Of a stretch of 64,000 nucleotides of DNA, positions 1 to 8,482 are shown piece by piece; within the stretch, counting starts at the first letter, position 1; each line of letters begins with the position of its first letter. The notes under the pieces were generated by a model. That model worked only from the letters and a program-made list of their open reading frames with translations. It was not told where the DNA came from and searched no databases. The stretch spans positions 5,456,001 through 5,520,000 of the forward strand of contig NZ_BJHV01000001.1 in the NCBI RefSeq assembly GCF_005405925.1. The letters are read 5' to 3'. This stretch comes from Streptomyces antimycoticus. Its GTDB lineage: Bacteria > Actinomycetota > Actinomycetes > Streptomycetales > Streptomycetaceae. The position numbers and the translations under genes were made by a program.

Positions 1-393
1 CTGTTCGGCATCCTCCAGGAGCCCGCCGCACGCGACGGGCGGGCGATCGAACGGCTGGAGCATGTGACCCGGCGCACCAGCGAGGTGCTGATGGAGGAGC
101 TGCCCTACGTCACCCTGCTGCTGCGCGTCCGGGGCAACACGGACACCGAGCGGTGGGCCATGGAGCGGCGCCGGGAGTTCGACCACCAGGTCGCGGAGCT
201 GCTCAAGCAGGCGGCGGCCGACGGCGACCTGCGGTCCGACGTGGACGCCCGGCTGGCGACCCGGCTGCTCTTCGGCATGATCAACTCCATTGTGGAGTGG
301 TACCGGCCGGGCCGCGGCGGGGCCGCGACCTCCCAGGAAGTGGCCGAGGCCGTGGTCCGTACGGCCTTCGCGGGCCTGCGCACGGAGCGCTGA
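1..393 (+). CDS. TetR-family regulator, C-terminal part (cut by window edge)
   Basis: The frame is open from base 1, so only the last 130 residues are visible and the N-terminal helix-turn-helix lies outside the window. The visible part is all-helical, with the pattern of a TetR C-terminal ligand/dimer domain: a segment of the type LLKQAAADGDL, then LATRLLFGMINSIVEWYRP. That pattern is typical of KstR2/FadR-like TetR proteins, many of which sense acyl-CoAs. The gene converges on bkdR with 15 bases between the stops. The family call is fairly safe; the ligand is unknown. Confidence 0.75.
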   Translation: MFGILQEPAARDGRAIERLEHVTRRTSEVLMEELPYVTLLLRVRGNTDTERWAMERRREFDHQVAELLKQAAADGDLRSDVDARLATRLLFGMINSIVEWYRPGRGGAATSQEVAEAVVRTAFAGLRTER

Positions 394-400
394 GCGCTCC
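384..400. terminator. Small hairpin at the convergent TetR/bkdR ends
   Basis: ggagcgc and gcgctcc form a perfect 7-bp stem whose three-base loop is the TGA stop of the TetR gene. There is no U-tract. It could serve as a short bidirectional terminator for the two convergent genes, but the evidence is structural only. Confidence 0.35.
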
Positions 401-408
401 AGCCCCCG

Positions 409-897
409 CTACGGCTCCGAGTCCAGATCCGTCTCCTCGAAGACCAGCAGCGTCCGGGTGCTCAGCACCTCCGGTATGGCCTGGATCCGGGTGAGGACCA
501 GCTCGCGCAGCGAGCGGTTGTCCTCGGTGTGCACCAGGAGCAGCACATCGAAGTCCCCGCTGACCAGGGCGATGTGGGCGGCCCCGGGGAGCTGGCGGAG
601 CTGTTCGCGCACGGTGCGCCAGGAGTTCTGGACGATCTTCAGCGTGATGTACGCGGACGCACCCTGCCCGGCCCGCTCCTGGTCCACCCGGGCGCTGAAA
701 CCCCGGATCACCCCGTCGTCGATCAGGCGGTTGATCCGGGCATAGGCGTTGGCGCGCGAGACATGCACCTGCTCGGCGACGGAGCGTATGGAGGCACGGC
801 CATCCGTTCGGAGCAGACGCAGGATGTCGTGGTCGATGGCGTCCAGAGGGCGTGCCGGGGGTTTGCCGTCCGGATTGGCCATCTGTTCGCCCCGCAT
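409..897 (-). CDS. bkdR: Lrp/AsnC-family transcriptional regulator BkdR
   Basis: 162-residue Lrp/AsnC protein. An N-terminal winged helix-turn-helix (about residues 20-65, with VAEQVHVSRANAYARI) is followed by a RAM ligand/oligomer domain (about 80-155, ending TRTLLVFEETDLDSEP). I chose the start at 895-897 because GGAGG lies 9 bases upstream; an internal ATG at 880-882 would give 157 residues. It is divergent from bkdABC. In S. coelicolor an Lrp-like protein named BkdR represses one of the two BCDH operons, and branched-chain amino acids are thought to act as inducers. Gene order and family match that case; the symbol rests on them rather than on a sequence search. Confidence 0.85.
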   Translation of the reverse strand: MRGEQMANPDGKPPARPLDAIDHDILRLLRTDGRASIRSVAEQVHVSRANAYARINRLIDDGVIRGFSARVDQERAGQGASAYITLKIVQNSWRTVREQLRQLPGAAHIALVSGDFDVLLLVHTEDNRSLRELVLTRIQAIPEVLSTRTLLVFEETDLDSEP

Positions 898-1080
898 ATC
901 GTCCCGCCTCCCCTTCATGGACGTCCTGTCTTCATCACAGGCGCTGCAGAACCGTTTGTCCACAGGCTTGGGTCGCCTGTAGCCAAAATGCGTCAACGAC
1001 CGAACAATCGGTAGGGGGAGGGCGATGCCGCACGGCACGTCCCGCCCTCCCGCCGTACGCCACGCCCAGGAGGTCGCGAC
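898..1080. promoter_or_regulatory. bkdR-bkdA divergent control region
   Basis: These 183 bases separate the two divergent starts and must hold both promoters and, by analogy with other Lrp-type repressors, the BkdR sites. It contains locally AT-richer stretches (about 980-1012, with ccaaaatgcgtcaacg and gaacaatcgg) that stand out against the GC-rich background. A ttgtcc at 956-961 is a possible -35 for bkdA, but I see no convincing -10. A purine-rich ribosome site lies near 1012-1021. Confidence 0.45.
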
Positions 1081-2223
1081 ATGACGGTCCTTGAGCAGCC
1101 CGGTGCCTACCGGCCCACTCCCCCGCCCGGCTGGCAGCCCCGCGTCGAGGCCGCGCCGCTGCTGCCCGACGCGGAGCCGTACCGCCTGCTGGGCACCGCC
1201 GCTGCCGCCGACATCTCCCCCGATCTGCTGATCCGGCTCCACCGCGAGCTGGTGCGCGGCCGCCGCTACAACGCCCAGGCCACCGCCCTCACCCGACAGG
1301 GCCGGCTGGCCGTCTATCCCTCCTCCACCGGGCAGGAGGCCTGCCAGGTCGCGGCCGGGCTGGTGCTGGAGGACCGCGACTGGCTCTTTCCCAGCTACCG
1401 CGACACCCTGGCCGCCGTGGCCCGCGGGCTCGACCCCGTCGACGCCCTGACCCTGCTGCGCGGCGACTGGCACTCCGGCTACGACCCCCACGAACACCGC
1501 GTGGCCCCGCTGTGCACCCCGCTGGCCACCCAGCTGCCGCACGCCGTCGGCCTCGCCCACGCCGCCCGCCTCAAGGGCGACGATGTCGTGGCCCTCGCCC
1601 TGGTCGGCGACGGCGGCACCAGCGAGGGCGATTTTCATGAGGCGCTCAACTTCGCCGCCGTCTGGCGCGCCCCGGTGGTCTTCCTCGTCCAGAACAACGG
1701 CTTCGCCATCTCCGTCCCGCTCGCCAAGCAGACCGCCGCGCCCTCCCTCGCCCACAAGGCGGTCGGGTACGGGATGCCCGGCCGCCTCGTCGACGGCAAT
1801 GACGTGGCCGCCGTCCACCAGGTCCTGGCGGAGGCGGTGCGCCGGGCCCGCGGCGGAGGCGGCCCCACCCTGGTCGAGGCGGTCACCTACCGCATCGAGG
1901 CCCACACCAACGCCGACGACGCCACCCGCTACCGCCCCGACTCCGAGGTCGAGGCGTGGCAGGCACACGACCCGATAGCGCTCCTGGAGGACGCCATGCG
2001 GGATCGCCGTCTGCTGGACGACGAGGGAGTCCGGGCCGCCCGGGAGTCCGCGGAGCGGCTCGCCGCCGATCTGCGGACGCGCATGCACCAGGACGCGGTC
2101 CTCGATCCCATGGAGCTCTTCGAGCACGTCTACGCCGACCGGACCAGCCAGCTGCGCGAGCAGGCGGCCCAGCTGCGCGCGGAGCTCGACGCCGAGGCCG
2201 ACGACTCCGGGAAGGGGGAGTGA
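1081..2223 (+). CDS. bkdA: Branched-chain alpha-keto acid dehydrogenase E1 alpha subunit (first copy)
   Basis: 380 residues. E1 alpha binds thiamine diphosphate and, with E1 beta, decarboxylates 2-keto acids from Val, Leu and Ile. The ThDP motif is visible as GDGGTSEGDFHEALNF followed by QNN, and the family signatures YPSSTGQEACQ and EAHTNADDATRYR are present. The stop overlaps the start of the E1 beta gene (TGATG), so translation is coupled. This copy differs clearly from the second E1 alpha at 17.0 kb. Divergent bkdR is the likely regulator. Confidence 0.93.
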   Translation: MTVLEQPGAYRPTPPPGWQPRVEAAPLLPDAEPYRLLGTAAAADISPDLLIRLHRELVRGRRYNAQATALTRQGRLAVYPSSTGQEACQVAAGLVLEDRDWLFPSYRDTLAAVARGLDPVDALTLLRGDWHSGYDPHEHRVAPLCTPLATQLPHAVGLAHAARLKGDDVVALALVGDGGTSEGDFHEALNFAAVWRAPVVFLVQNNGFAISVPLAKQTAAPSLAHKAVGYGMPGRLVDGNDVAAVHQVLAEAVRRARGGGGPTLVEAVTYRIEAHTNADDATRYRPDSEVEAWQAHDPIALLEDAMRDRRLLDDEGVRAARESAERLAADLRTRMHQDAVLDPMELFEHVYADRTSQLREQAAQLRAELDAEADDSGKGE

Positions 2224-3272
2224 TGACCACCGCCATCGGGGCCGACACCGCCCGTAAGCCCGCCACCATGGCCCAGGCCCTCGGCCGCGCCCTGCGCGAC
2301 GCCATGGCCGCCGACCCGTCCGTCCATGTCCTCGGGGAGGACGTGGGCACCCTGGGCGGCGTCTTCCGGATCACCGACGGGCTCGCCAAGGAGTTCGGCG
2401 AAGACCGCTGTACGGATACGCCGCTCGCCGAGGCGGGCATCCTCGGCACGGCCGTGGGCATGGCCATGTACGGGCTGCGGCCAGTGGTCGAGATGCAGTT
2501 CGACGCCTTCGCGTACCCGTCCTTCGAGCAGCTCATCAGCCATGTCTCGCGGATGCGCAACCGCACCCGGGGCGCGATGCCGATGCCGATCACCGTGCGG
2601 GTGCCCTACGGGGGCGGCATCGGCGGCGTCGAGCACCACAGCGACTCCTCCGAGATCTACTACATGGCCACGCCCGGCCTCCATGTCGTCGCCCCCGCGA
2701 CCGTCGCCGACGCCTACGGGCTGCTGCGCGCCGCCATCGCCTCCGACGACCCCGTGATCTTCCTCGAGCCCAAGCGGCTGTACTGGTCGAAGGCCGACTG
2801 GTCGGCCGACGCCCCCGAGCAGGTGCCGCCGATCGGGCGCGCGGTGGTGCGCAGGCCCGCCACCGGCGGCCGGCGCAGCGCCACCCTGATCTCCTACGGC
2901 CCCTCCGTACCGGTGTGCCTCGAAGCCGCCGAGGCGGCCCGGGCCGAGGGCTGGGATCTGGAGGTCGTCGATCTGCGCTCGCTCGTCCCCTTCGACGACG
3001 ACACGGTGTGCGCCTCCGTGCGCCGCACCGGCCGCGCGGTCGTCGTCCACGAGGCCACAGGCTTCGGCGGGCCCGGCGGGGAGATCGCCGCCCGGGTCAC
3101 CGAGCGCTGCTTCCACCATCTGGAGGCGCCCGTGCTGCGGGTCGCCGGATTCGACATCCCCTACCCGCCGCCCATGCTGGAGCGGCACCATCTGCCCGGT
3201 GTGGACCGGGTGCTGGACGCCGTCGCCCGGCTGCAGTGGGAGTCGGAGTGGACCGAGGGGAGCGCCGTCTGA
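2223..3272 (+). CDS. bkdB: Branched-chain alpha-keto acid dehydrogenase E1 beta subunit (first copy)
   Basis: 349 residues, a normal transketolase-type E1 beta. Signatures include LGEDVGTLGGVFRIT, DTPLAEAGILGTAVG, PYGGGIGGVEHHS, then the C-terminal domain with VVDLRSLVPFD and VVHEATGFGG. It starts at the ATG overlapping the bkdA stop and ends overlapping the bkdC start, both by one base (TGATG), which fits strict stoichiometric coupling. It pairs with the upstream E1 alpha to make the E1 heterotetramer of the BCDH complex. The longer upstream open frame is overlap with bkdA, not real N-terminus. Confidence 0.93.
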   Translation: MTTAIGADTARKPATMAQALGRALRDAMAADPSVHVLGEDVGTLGGVFRITDGLAKEFGEDRCTDTPLAEAGILGTAVGMAMYGLRPVVEMQFDAFAYPSFEQLISHVSRMRNRTRGAMPMPITVRVPYGGGIGGVEHHSDSSEIYYMATPGLHVVAPATVADAYGLLRAAIASDDPVIFLEPKRLYWSKADWSADAPEQVPPIGRAVVRRPATGGRRSATLISYGPSVPVCLEAAEAARAEGWDLEVVDLRSLVPFDDDTVCASVRRTGRAVVVHEATGFGGPGGEIAARVTERCFHHLEAPVLRVAGFDIPYPPPMLERHHLPGVDRVLDAVARLQWESEWTEGSAV

Positions 3273-4545
3273 TGGCTGTCGTACGGGAGTTCACCCTGCC
3301 CGATCTGGGCGAGGGGCTGACCGGCGCCGAGATCGTGCGCTGGCTGGTCCAGGTCGGTGATGTGGTCGCGGTCGACCAGCCGGTGGTCGAGGTCGAGACG
3401 GCCAAGGCGATGGTGGATGTGCCGTGCCCCTACGGCGGTGTGGTGACGGCCCGTTACGGCGAGGAGGGCGCGGAGGTGCCGGTCGGGGCACCGCTGATCA
3501 CGGTCGCCGTGCCGGAGGGCTCGGACGACGGATCCGCTCCGCCGGTCACCGAGAGCGCGGCCGACGGCGGATCGGGCAATGTGCTGGTCGGCTATGGCAC
3601 GGCCGGTCCCGCCGCGCGGCGCCGTCGCGTCCAGCTCTCCCCCGGGCCGCTGCGCGAGACGGTGGCGGTGGCCCCCGCCGGGCCCCTGCCGGTGATCTCG
3701 CCCCTGGTACGGCGGCTGGCCCGGGAGCACGACGTCGATTTGCGCCGGCTCAAGGGCTCAGGCCCCGAGGGGCTGATTCTGCGGGCGGACGTGGAGCGAG
3801 CGGTGGCGGCTCCCGCACCCGCGGCCGTGCCCGAGCCCGCCCCCGCGGTCGCCCCGGAGGGGAGCGGGTTCCGCTGCGCGGGGTGCGGGGCGCCGTGGCC
3901 GACAAGCTCGCCCGCAGCCGGCGCGAGATCCCCGACGCGACCTGCTGGGTGGACGCCGACGCGACCGAACTGCTCGCCGCACGCGCGGCGATGAACGCCG
4001 CGGGCGGGCCCAAGGTCTCCGTGCTCGCCCTCCTGGCCCGTATCTGCACGGCGGCCCTGGCGCGCTTCCCCGAGCTCAACGCCACGGTGGACATGGAAGG
4101 CCGGGAGATCATCCGGCTCCCCGACGTCCACCTCGGCTTCGCGGCGCAGACCGACCGGGGTCTGGTCGTCCCCGTGGTGCGCGACGCTCAGACGCGGACC
4201 ATAGAGGGGCTGTCCGAGGAGATCGCCCGGCTGACCGAAGCCGCGCGGACCGGGGCTCTCGCCCCCGCGCAGCTCACCGGCGGCACCTTCACCCTGAACA
4301 ACTACGGGGTCTTCGGGGTCGACGGCTCGACGCCGATCATCAACCACCCCGAGGCGGCGATGCTCGGGGTCGGGCGGATCACCCCGAAGCCCTGGGTGCA
4401 CCAGGGCGAGCTGGCGGTGCGCCAGGTGGTGCAGCTGTCGTTCACCTTCGACCACCGGGTGTGCGACGGGGGCACCGCCGGCGGATTCCTGCGGTACGTG
4501 GCCGACTGCGTGGAGCAGCCCATGGTGTTGTTGCGACGGCTGTAG
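3272..4545 (+). pseudogene. bkdC: BCDH E2 dihydrolipoamide acyltransferase (first copy), frameshifted as sequenced
   Basis: E2 core protein of the BCDH complex. Visible parts are a lipoyl domain (residues 1-80, lipoyl Lys in ETAKAM, about K45), a peripheral subunit-binding domain (about 138-180) and a catalytic domain with FDHRVCDGG (the HxxxDG motif). The lipoyl and binding domains are in one frame (open to 3994); the catalytic domain is in another. The frames join if one G is added to the GGGG run at 3859-3862, giving APEGERVPLRG and about 424 residues. As written the product stops at 240 residues and lacks the acyltransferase domain. A sequencing error is likelier than true loss, because the downstream frame is fully conserved. 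No E3 gene follows. Confidence 0.85.
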
Positions 4546-4562
4546 CGGATGCCCCACGGCGC

Positions 4563-4577
4563 CATACTCATGGGGTG
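4563..4577 (+). promoter_or_regulatory. Leaderless-type promoter of the mobA-like/moeA/channel operon
   Basis: A -10-like hexamer CATACT (4563-4568) stands exactly six bases before the GTG start at 4575, and no ribosome site is present. That is the geometry of a leaderless transcript, common in Streptomyces. No clear -35 is seen. Confidence 0.5.
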
Positions 4578-5402
4578 ACTCCAGGTGCGTATGACGCGGT
4601 GATCCTGGCCGGGGGCGCCGCCCGGCGGCTCGGTGGGGTGGACAAGCCCGCACTGCGGGTGGGCGGGCGAGCCCTGCTCGACCGGGTGCTGGATGCCTGC
4701 CGCGGCGCCGGGCGGACCGTCGTCGTGGGCCCGCGCAGGCCCACGGTGCGGCCCGTGCGGTGGGCCAGGGAGGAGCCCTCCGGCGGCGGCCCGGTCGCGG
4801 CCGTCGACGCGGGCGTCCGCCAGACCACCGCTCCGGTTGTCCTCGTCCTCTCCGCCGATCTGCCCTTCCTCACCCCCGAGACCGTGGAGACCCTCCTCAA
4901 CGGCGTCGAGGGCACCGAAGGCGCCGTGCTCATCGACTCCGACGGCCGCGAGCAACCCCTTGTCGCCGCCTACCGCGCCGAGCCGCTGCGCCGCGAGATC
5001 GCCCTCCTCGCCACCGAACACGGCGGCCTCGGCGGGCTGCCCCTGCGCCTGCTCGTCTCCGAGCTGGCCCTGGCCCGCCTCCAGCACCCCACGGCGTCGT
5101 TCGACTGCGACACCTGGGAGGACATCACCACGGCTCGAGCGCGGATCAGGGAGCATGGACGCGTGTTGGATGAATGGATTACCGCAGTCAAGGCCGAGCT
5201 CGGAATCGACCTGGATGTCGACACCGCGGCGCTACTCGATCTGGCCCGTGACGCCGCACATGGCGTCGCCCGGCCCGCAGCCCCACTGACCACCTTCCTC
5301 GTCGGCTACGCCGCGGCCCAGAAGGGCGGCGGCCCGGAGGCACTGGCCGCCGCGACCGAGAAGGCCGCGGCGCTGGCCGCGCGTTGGGCCGAGGAGCAGT
5401 GA
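4575..5402 (+). CDS. MobA-like nucleotidyltransferase fused to a DUF6457 domain
   Basis: 275 residues. The N-terminal half is a MobA-type nucleotidyltransferase: LAGGAARRLGGVDKPAL is the nucleotide-binding loop with its invariant Lys, and SADLPFLTP carries the metal-binding Asp. It would attach GMP to molybdopterin or a related cofactor. From about residue 195 comes a separate helical domain (LDEWITAVKAELGIDLDVD) of the DUF6457 type, often fused here in actinomycetes. The GTG at 4575 fits a leaderless start. It overlaps the next gene, a MoeA, by 4 bp (GTGA), so both probably act in molybdenum cofactor maturation. Confidence 0.82.
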   Translation: MTPGAYDAVILAGGAARRLGGVDKPALRVGGRALLDRVLDACRGAGRTVVVGPRRPTVRPVRWAREEPSGGGPVAAVDAGVRQTTAPVVLVLSADLPFLTPETVETLLNGVEGTEGAVLIDSDGREQPLVAAYRAEPLRREIALLATEHGGLGGLPLRLLVSELALARLQHPTASFDCDTWEDITTARARIREHGRVLDEWITAVKAELGIDLDVDTAALLDLARDAAHGVARPAAPLTTFLVGYAAAQKGGGPEALAAATEKAAALAARWAEEQ

Positions 5403-7420
5403 CACCACGCAACCCCCGGGACGGGGACCCGCTCGATCGAGAGGTCGACGAGGCGCTGGCGCTGGCCAACGAGGCGGAGCCCGCACCGGAGGGTCCCGGG
5501 TACTCCGACGAGGAGGACTGGGCGGACGCGGCCCTCAACCTGGCCAACGGCCGCCCGGACCGGCCCGCCCCGGAACGAGGCCGCGACAACAGCGCCGACT
5601 CGACCGGCACGGACTGGGCCGAGACCGCGCTCGACCTGGCCCATGAGCGGCCGGGGAAACGGCGGGAGAGCCGCGAGGAGACGGGAGAGGACGGGGCGGG
5701 AGGGGAGGGAGGGGAGGGGATTCTGGACGCTGACGTATACGTGTGGCGCCAATTTCTGGGTAACTCGACGTCAGAGGGCACTGGCAGCAAAAACACGCGG
5801 TCCAGGGCCCCCGCCCCGCAGACACCGGCCCCGCATCCGAAACGCACCCCAGCCGCCCCCACCTCCCACCCGCATCCCCTTATGGACGAACCGCACCACA
5901 GCCCCACCTCCTGGCCCGACGCCCGCGCCATCGCCGCCCGCGCCGCCGTCAAGGAGGCCGCCCACGCCGCCCCGGTGATGCGGCCGCTGTCCGAGGCGCT
6001 CGGGCAGGTCCTGGCCGCGCCGCTCGCCGCACTCACCGATCTGCCGCCCTTCGACACCTCCGCCATGGACGGCTGGGCGCTCGCGGGCCCCGGCCCCTGG
6101 CGACTGCCCACTGATGAAAAGGACCAGGACCACGGCATCCTCGCCGGACACGGTGAGGCGGCCGCCCTGCCCGACGGCCACGCCGTCCGCATCGCCACCG
6201 GTGCCCGCGTCCCGCCCGGCGCCACCGCCGTGCTGCGCAGCGAGTACGGCACCGCCGCGGGCGACGGCTGGCTCCACGCGTCCGCCGCCCACCCCGTCGT
6301 CCTCGGCCAGGACATCCGCACCCGCGGCCAGGAGTGCCGCAGCGGCGATCAGCTGCTCCCCGCCGGGACCCTGGTCACCCCCGCCGTACTGGGCCTGGCG
6401 GCCGCGGCCGGGTACGACGAACTGCCGACGGTGCGCAGGCCGCGCGTCGAGGTGCTGGTCCTCGGCGATGAGCTGCTCACCGAGGGGCTGCCGCACGACG
6501 GCCGGATCCGGGACGCGCTGGGGCCGATGGTCGGGCCGTGGCTGCGGGCGCTCGGGGCCGAGGTCACGGGCACCCGGCGGCTGGCCGACGAGGCGGACGC
6601 GGTGTGCGCGGCGGTGGCCGAGTCGTCCGCCGATGTCGTCGTGACGACCGGGGGCACGGCCGCGGGGCCCGTGGACCACGTCCACCCCACCCTGCGCCGC
6701 CTGGGCGCCGAACTGCTGGTGGACGGGGTGGCGGTGCGCCCCGGCCACCCGATGCTGCTCGCCCGCCTCGCACCCGAGAGCCGCGAGAGCCGCGAGGGCC
6801 GCGAGAGCCGCGAGAACCGCGAGAGCCGCGAGAACCCCGAGAGCCCCCAAAACCCCGAAGGCCCTGATAACCCCGAAAAGTCCGAAACCCCCGGACCTCA
6901 AACCCGCCCCGCCCGCCACCTGGTGGGGCTCCCGGGCAATCCGCTCGCGGCGGTGTCCGGTCTGCTGACCCTCGCGGAGCCGCTGCTGCGGACGCTGACG
7001 GGCCGCCCGGCCCCCGCCCCCGGCCCGGCCCCGCTGGCCGAGGCCGTACAGGGGCATCCGCGGGACACCCGGCTGGTCCCCGTGACCTTCCGGCAGGACG
7101 CGGCGGTGCCGCTGCGCTTCAACGGCCCGGCGATGCTGCGCGGAATCGCGGTGGCCGACGGCCTCGCCGTGATCCCGCCGGGCGGGGCGAAGCGGGGCAC
7201 CGAGGTCGAGGTGCTGGATCTCCCGTGGTCGGCGATCGCGACCGAGCAACTGAGCTACGCGGACCAAACGCGCCACGCGGACCAAGCCCACCGCACACCC
7301 CAAGCCGGCCACCGCACACCCCAAGCCGGCCACCGCACATCGCAAGCGAGCCACCGCAAGGACAGAGCAGCGGGCCACGGGGACGGCGAGGACATATCCC
7401 CCGAGGAGGGCCCGGCGTGA
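5399..7420 (+). CDS. moeA: Molybdopterin molybdenumtransferase MoeA with repeat-rich extensions
   Basis: 673 residues against roughly 400 usual for MoeA. MoeA inserts molybdate into adenylylated molybdopterin. The core runs from about residue 165: PPFDTSAMDGWAL, IATGARVPPGATAVL, VLGDELLTEG, TTGGTAAGPVDHV and LVGLPGNPLAAVSG. An acidic N-terminal extension carries three copies of a DWADAALNLANGRP-like motif. A low-complexity insert of ESR/ENR triplets interrupts the core between MLLARL and the GLPGNP loop, and a seven-residue repeat (HRTPQAG) lies near the C-terminus. The GTG start overlaps the mobA-like stop. An internal start near 5883 is an alternative that would drop the extension. Confidence 0.85.
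   Translation: MTPRNPRDGDPLDREVDEALALANEAEPAPEGPGYSDEEDWADAALNLANGRPDRPAPERGRDNSADSTGTDWAETALDLAHERPGKRRESREETGEDGAGGEGGEGILDADVYVWRQFLGNSTSEGTGSKNTRSRAPAPQTPAPHPKRTPAAPTSHPHPLMDEPHHSPTSWPDARAIAARAAVKEAAHAAPVMRPLSEALGQVLAAPLAALTDLPPFDTSAMDGWALAGPGPWRLPTDEKDQDHGILAGHGEAAALPDGHAVRIATGARVPPGATAVLRSEYGTAAGDGWLHASAAHPVVLGQDIRTRGQECRSGDQLLPAGTLVTPAVLGLAAAAGYDELPTVRRPRVEVLVLGDELLTEGLPHDGRIRDALGPMVGPWLRALGAEVTGTRRLADEADAVCAAVAESSADVVVTTGGTAAGPVDHVHPTLRRLGAELLVDGVAVRPGHPMLLARLAPESRESREGRESRENRESRENPESPQNPEGPDNPEKSETPGPQTRPARHLVGLPGNPLAAVSGLLTLAEPLLRTLTGRPAPAPGPAPLAEAVQGHPRDTRLVPVTFRQDAAVPLRFNGPAMLRGIAVADGLAVIPPGGAKRGTEVEVLDLPWSAIATEQLSYADQTRHADQAHRTPQAGHRTPQAGHRTSQASHRKDRAAGHGDGEDISPEEGPA
6776..6847 (+). 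repeat. 9-bp tandem repeat inside moeA
   Basis: Eight consecutive copies of gagagccgc or one/two-base variants, in frame, encoding Glu-Ser/Asn/Gly-Arg triplets. The decay continues to about 6890 as Pro/Asn/Glu-rich sequence. It sits in a loop of the MoeA core and looks like a recent slippage expansion. Confidence 0.9.
7288..7360 (+). repeat. 21-bp tandem repeat near the moeA 3' end
   Basis: Units start at 7288, 7309 and 7330, with a partial fourth, each beginning ccaccgcaca. The first two are identical and the third has diverged. In frame they encode HRTPQAG, HRTPQAG, HRTSQAS. They lie in a disordered C-terminal tail. Confidence 0.88.
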
Positions 7421-8472
7421 AGCTGCCCAGCCATGACGCGGCCGCCCGCACTCCCGAGGACGGTGGCCACCGCGTCCATCTGCCCCGTTTCCGCGCGGGC
7501 CCGCTGCGCCAGGTCGCCAGCCGACTGCTGCTGGCGCTGCTGGTGCTGGTGCTGACCGTGGTCATCGTGTACGTCGACCGCACCGGCTACCACGACAACT
7601 CCGACGAGAACGTCGACTTCCTCGACGCCGTCTACTACTCGACCGTCACGCTGTCGACGACCGGATACGGCGACATCGTGCCGTACAGCGACAGCGCGCG
7701 GCTCAGTAACATCCTGCTGGTCACGCCGTTGCGCGTGCTCTTTCTGATCATTCTGGTCGGCACCACCCTGGAAGTCCTGGCCGAACGAACCCGCGAGCAG
7801 TACCGCCTGAACCGCTGGAGGTCAGCGTTGCGTGATCACACCGTCGTCGTCGGCTTCGGCACGAAGGGGCGGTCCGCGGTGCAGACCCTCTGCGCGACGG
7901 GACTGGCCAAGAACCGGGTGGTCGTCATCGACCCCAACCACAAGGTGATCGAGGCGGCGAACGCGGACGGGTTCGCGGGGGTGGTGGGCGACGCGACCCG
8001 TAGCGATGTGCTGTTGCGCGCGGAGGCGCAGCGCGCCCGCCAGTTCGTGATCGCCACCCAGCGCGATGACACCGCCGTCCTGGTCACGCTGACGGCCCGG
8101 CAGCTCAACCGGGGCGCCAACATCGTGGCGGCGGTGCGCGAGGAGGAGAACGCGCCGCTGCTGCGCCAGTCCGGAGCCGACGCGGTGATCACCAGCGCCA
8201 GTGCGGCCGGCCGGCTGCTGGGCATGAGCGTGCAGAGCCCGACGGCCGGTGCGGTGATCGAGGATCTGATCCAGCAGGGCTCGGGCCTTGACCTGGTGGA
8301 GCGCACGGTGGTGAAGGCGGAGGTGGGCAAGTCGGTGCGGGACACCGACGACCTCGTGGTGTCGGTGCTGCGCGGCCATCGTCTGCTCGCCTACGACAAC
8401 CCCGACGCCAGTCCGCTGCAGGCGGCCGACCGGCTGATCACGATCGTTCGCGCGCCGATGGTCCAGGAGTAG
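7417..8472 (+). CDS. Two-TM potassium channel with RCK/TrkA-N regulatory domain
   Basis: 351 residues. TM1 is about residues 37-53, the selectivity filter TTGYGD is at 81-86, and TM2 is about 98-120. A cytoplasmic RCK domain follows with the Rossmann nucleotide motif GFGTKG near 146-151 and a TrkA-C-like end. It should conduct potassium under nucleotide or ion control. The GTG start overlaps the moeA stop by 4 bp and has GAGGAGGG just upstream. The operon link to molybdenum cofactor genes is positional; no functional reason is visible. Confidence 0.92.
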   Translation: MKLPSHDAAARTPEDGGHRVHLPRFRAGPLRQVASRLLLALLVLVLTVVIVYVDRTGYHDNSDENVDFLDAVYYSTVTLSTTGYGDIVPYSDSARLSNILLVTPLRVLFLIILVGTTLEVLAERTREQYRLNRWRSALRDHTVVVGFGTKGRSAVQTLCATGLAKNRVVVIDPNHKVIEAANADGFAGVVGDATRSDVLLRAEAQRARQFVIATQRDDTAVLVTLTARQLNRGANIVAAVREEENAPLLRQSGADAVITSASAAGRLLGMSVQSPTAGAVIEDLIQQGSGLDLVERTVVKAEVGKSVRDTDDLVVSVLRGHRLLAYDNPDASPLQAADRLITIVRAPMVQE

Positions 8473-8482
8473 CCTCGCGGCC

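Noticed and set aside
409..2127. Very long minus-strand frame over the first bkdA
   Set aside because: Only its 3' end (409-897) encodes a recognisable protein. The rest is a mirror of bkdA codon bias in high-GC DNA.
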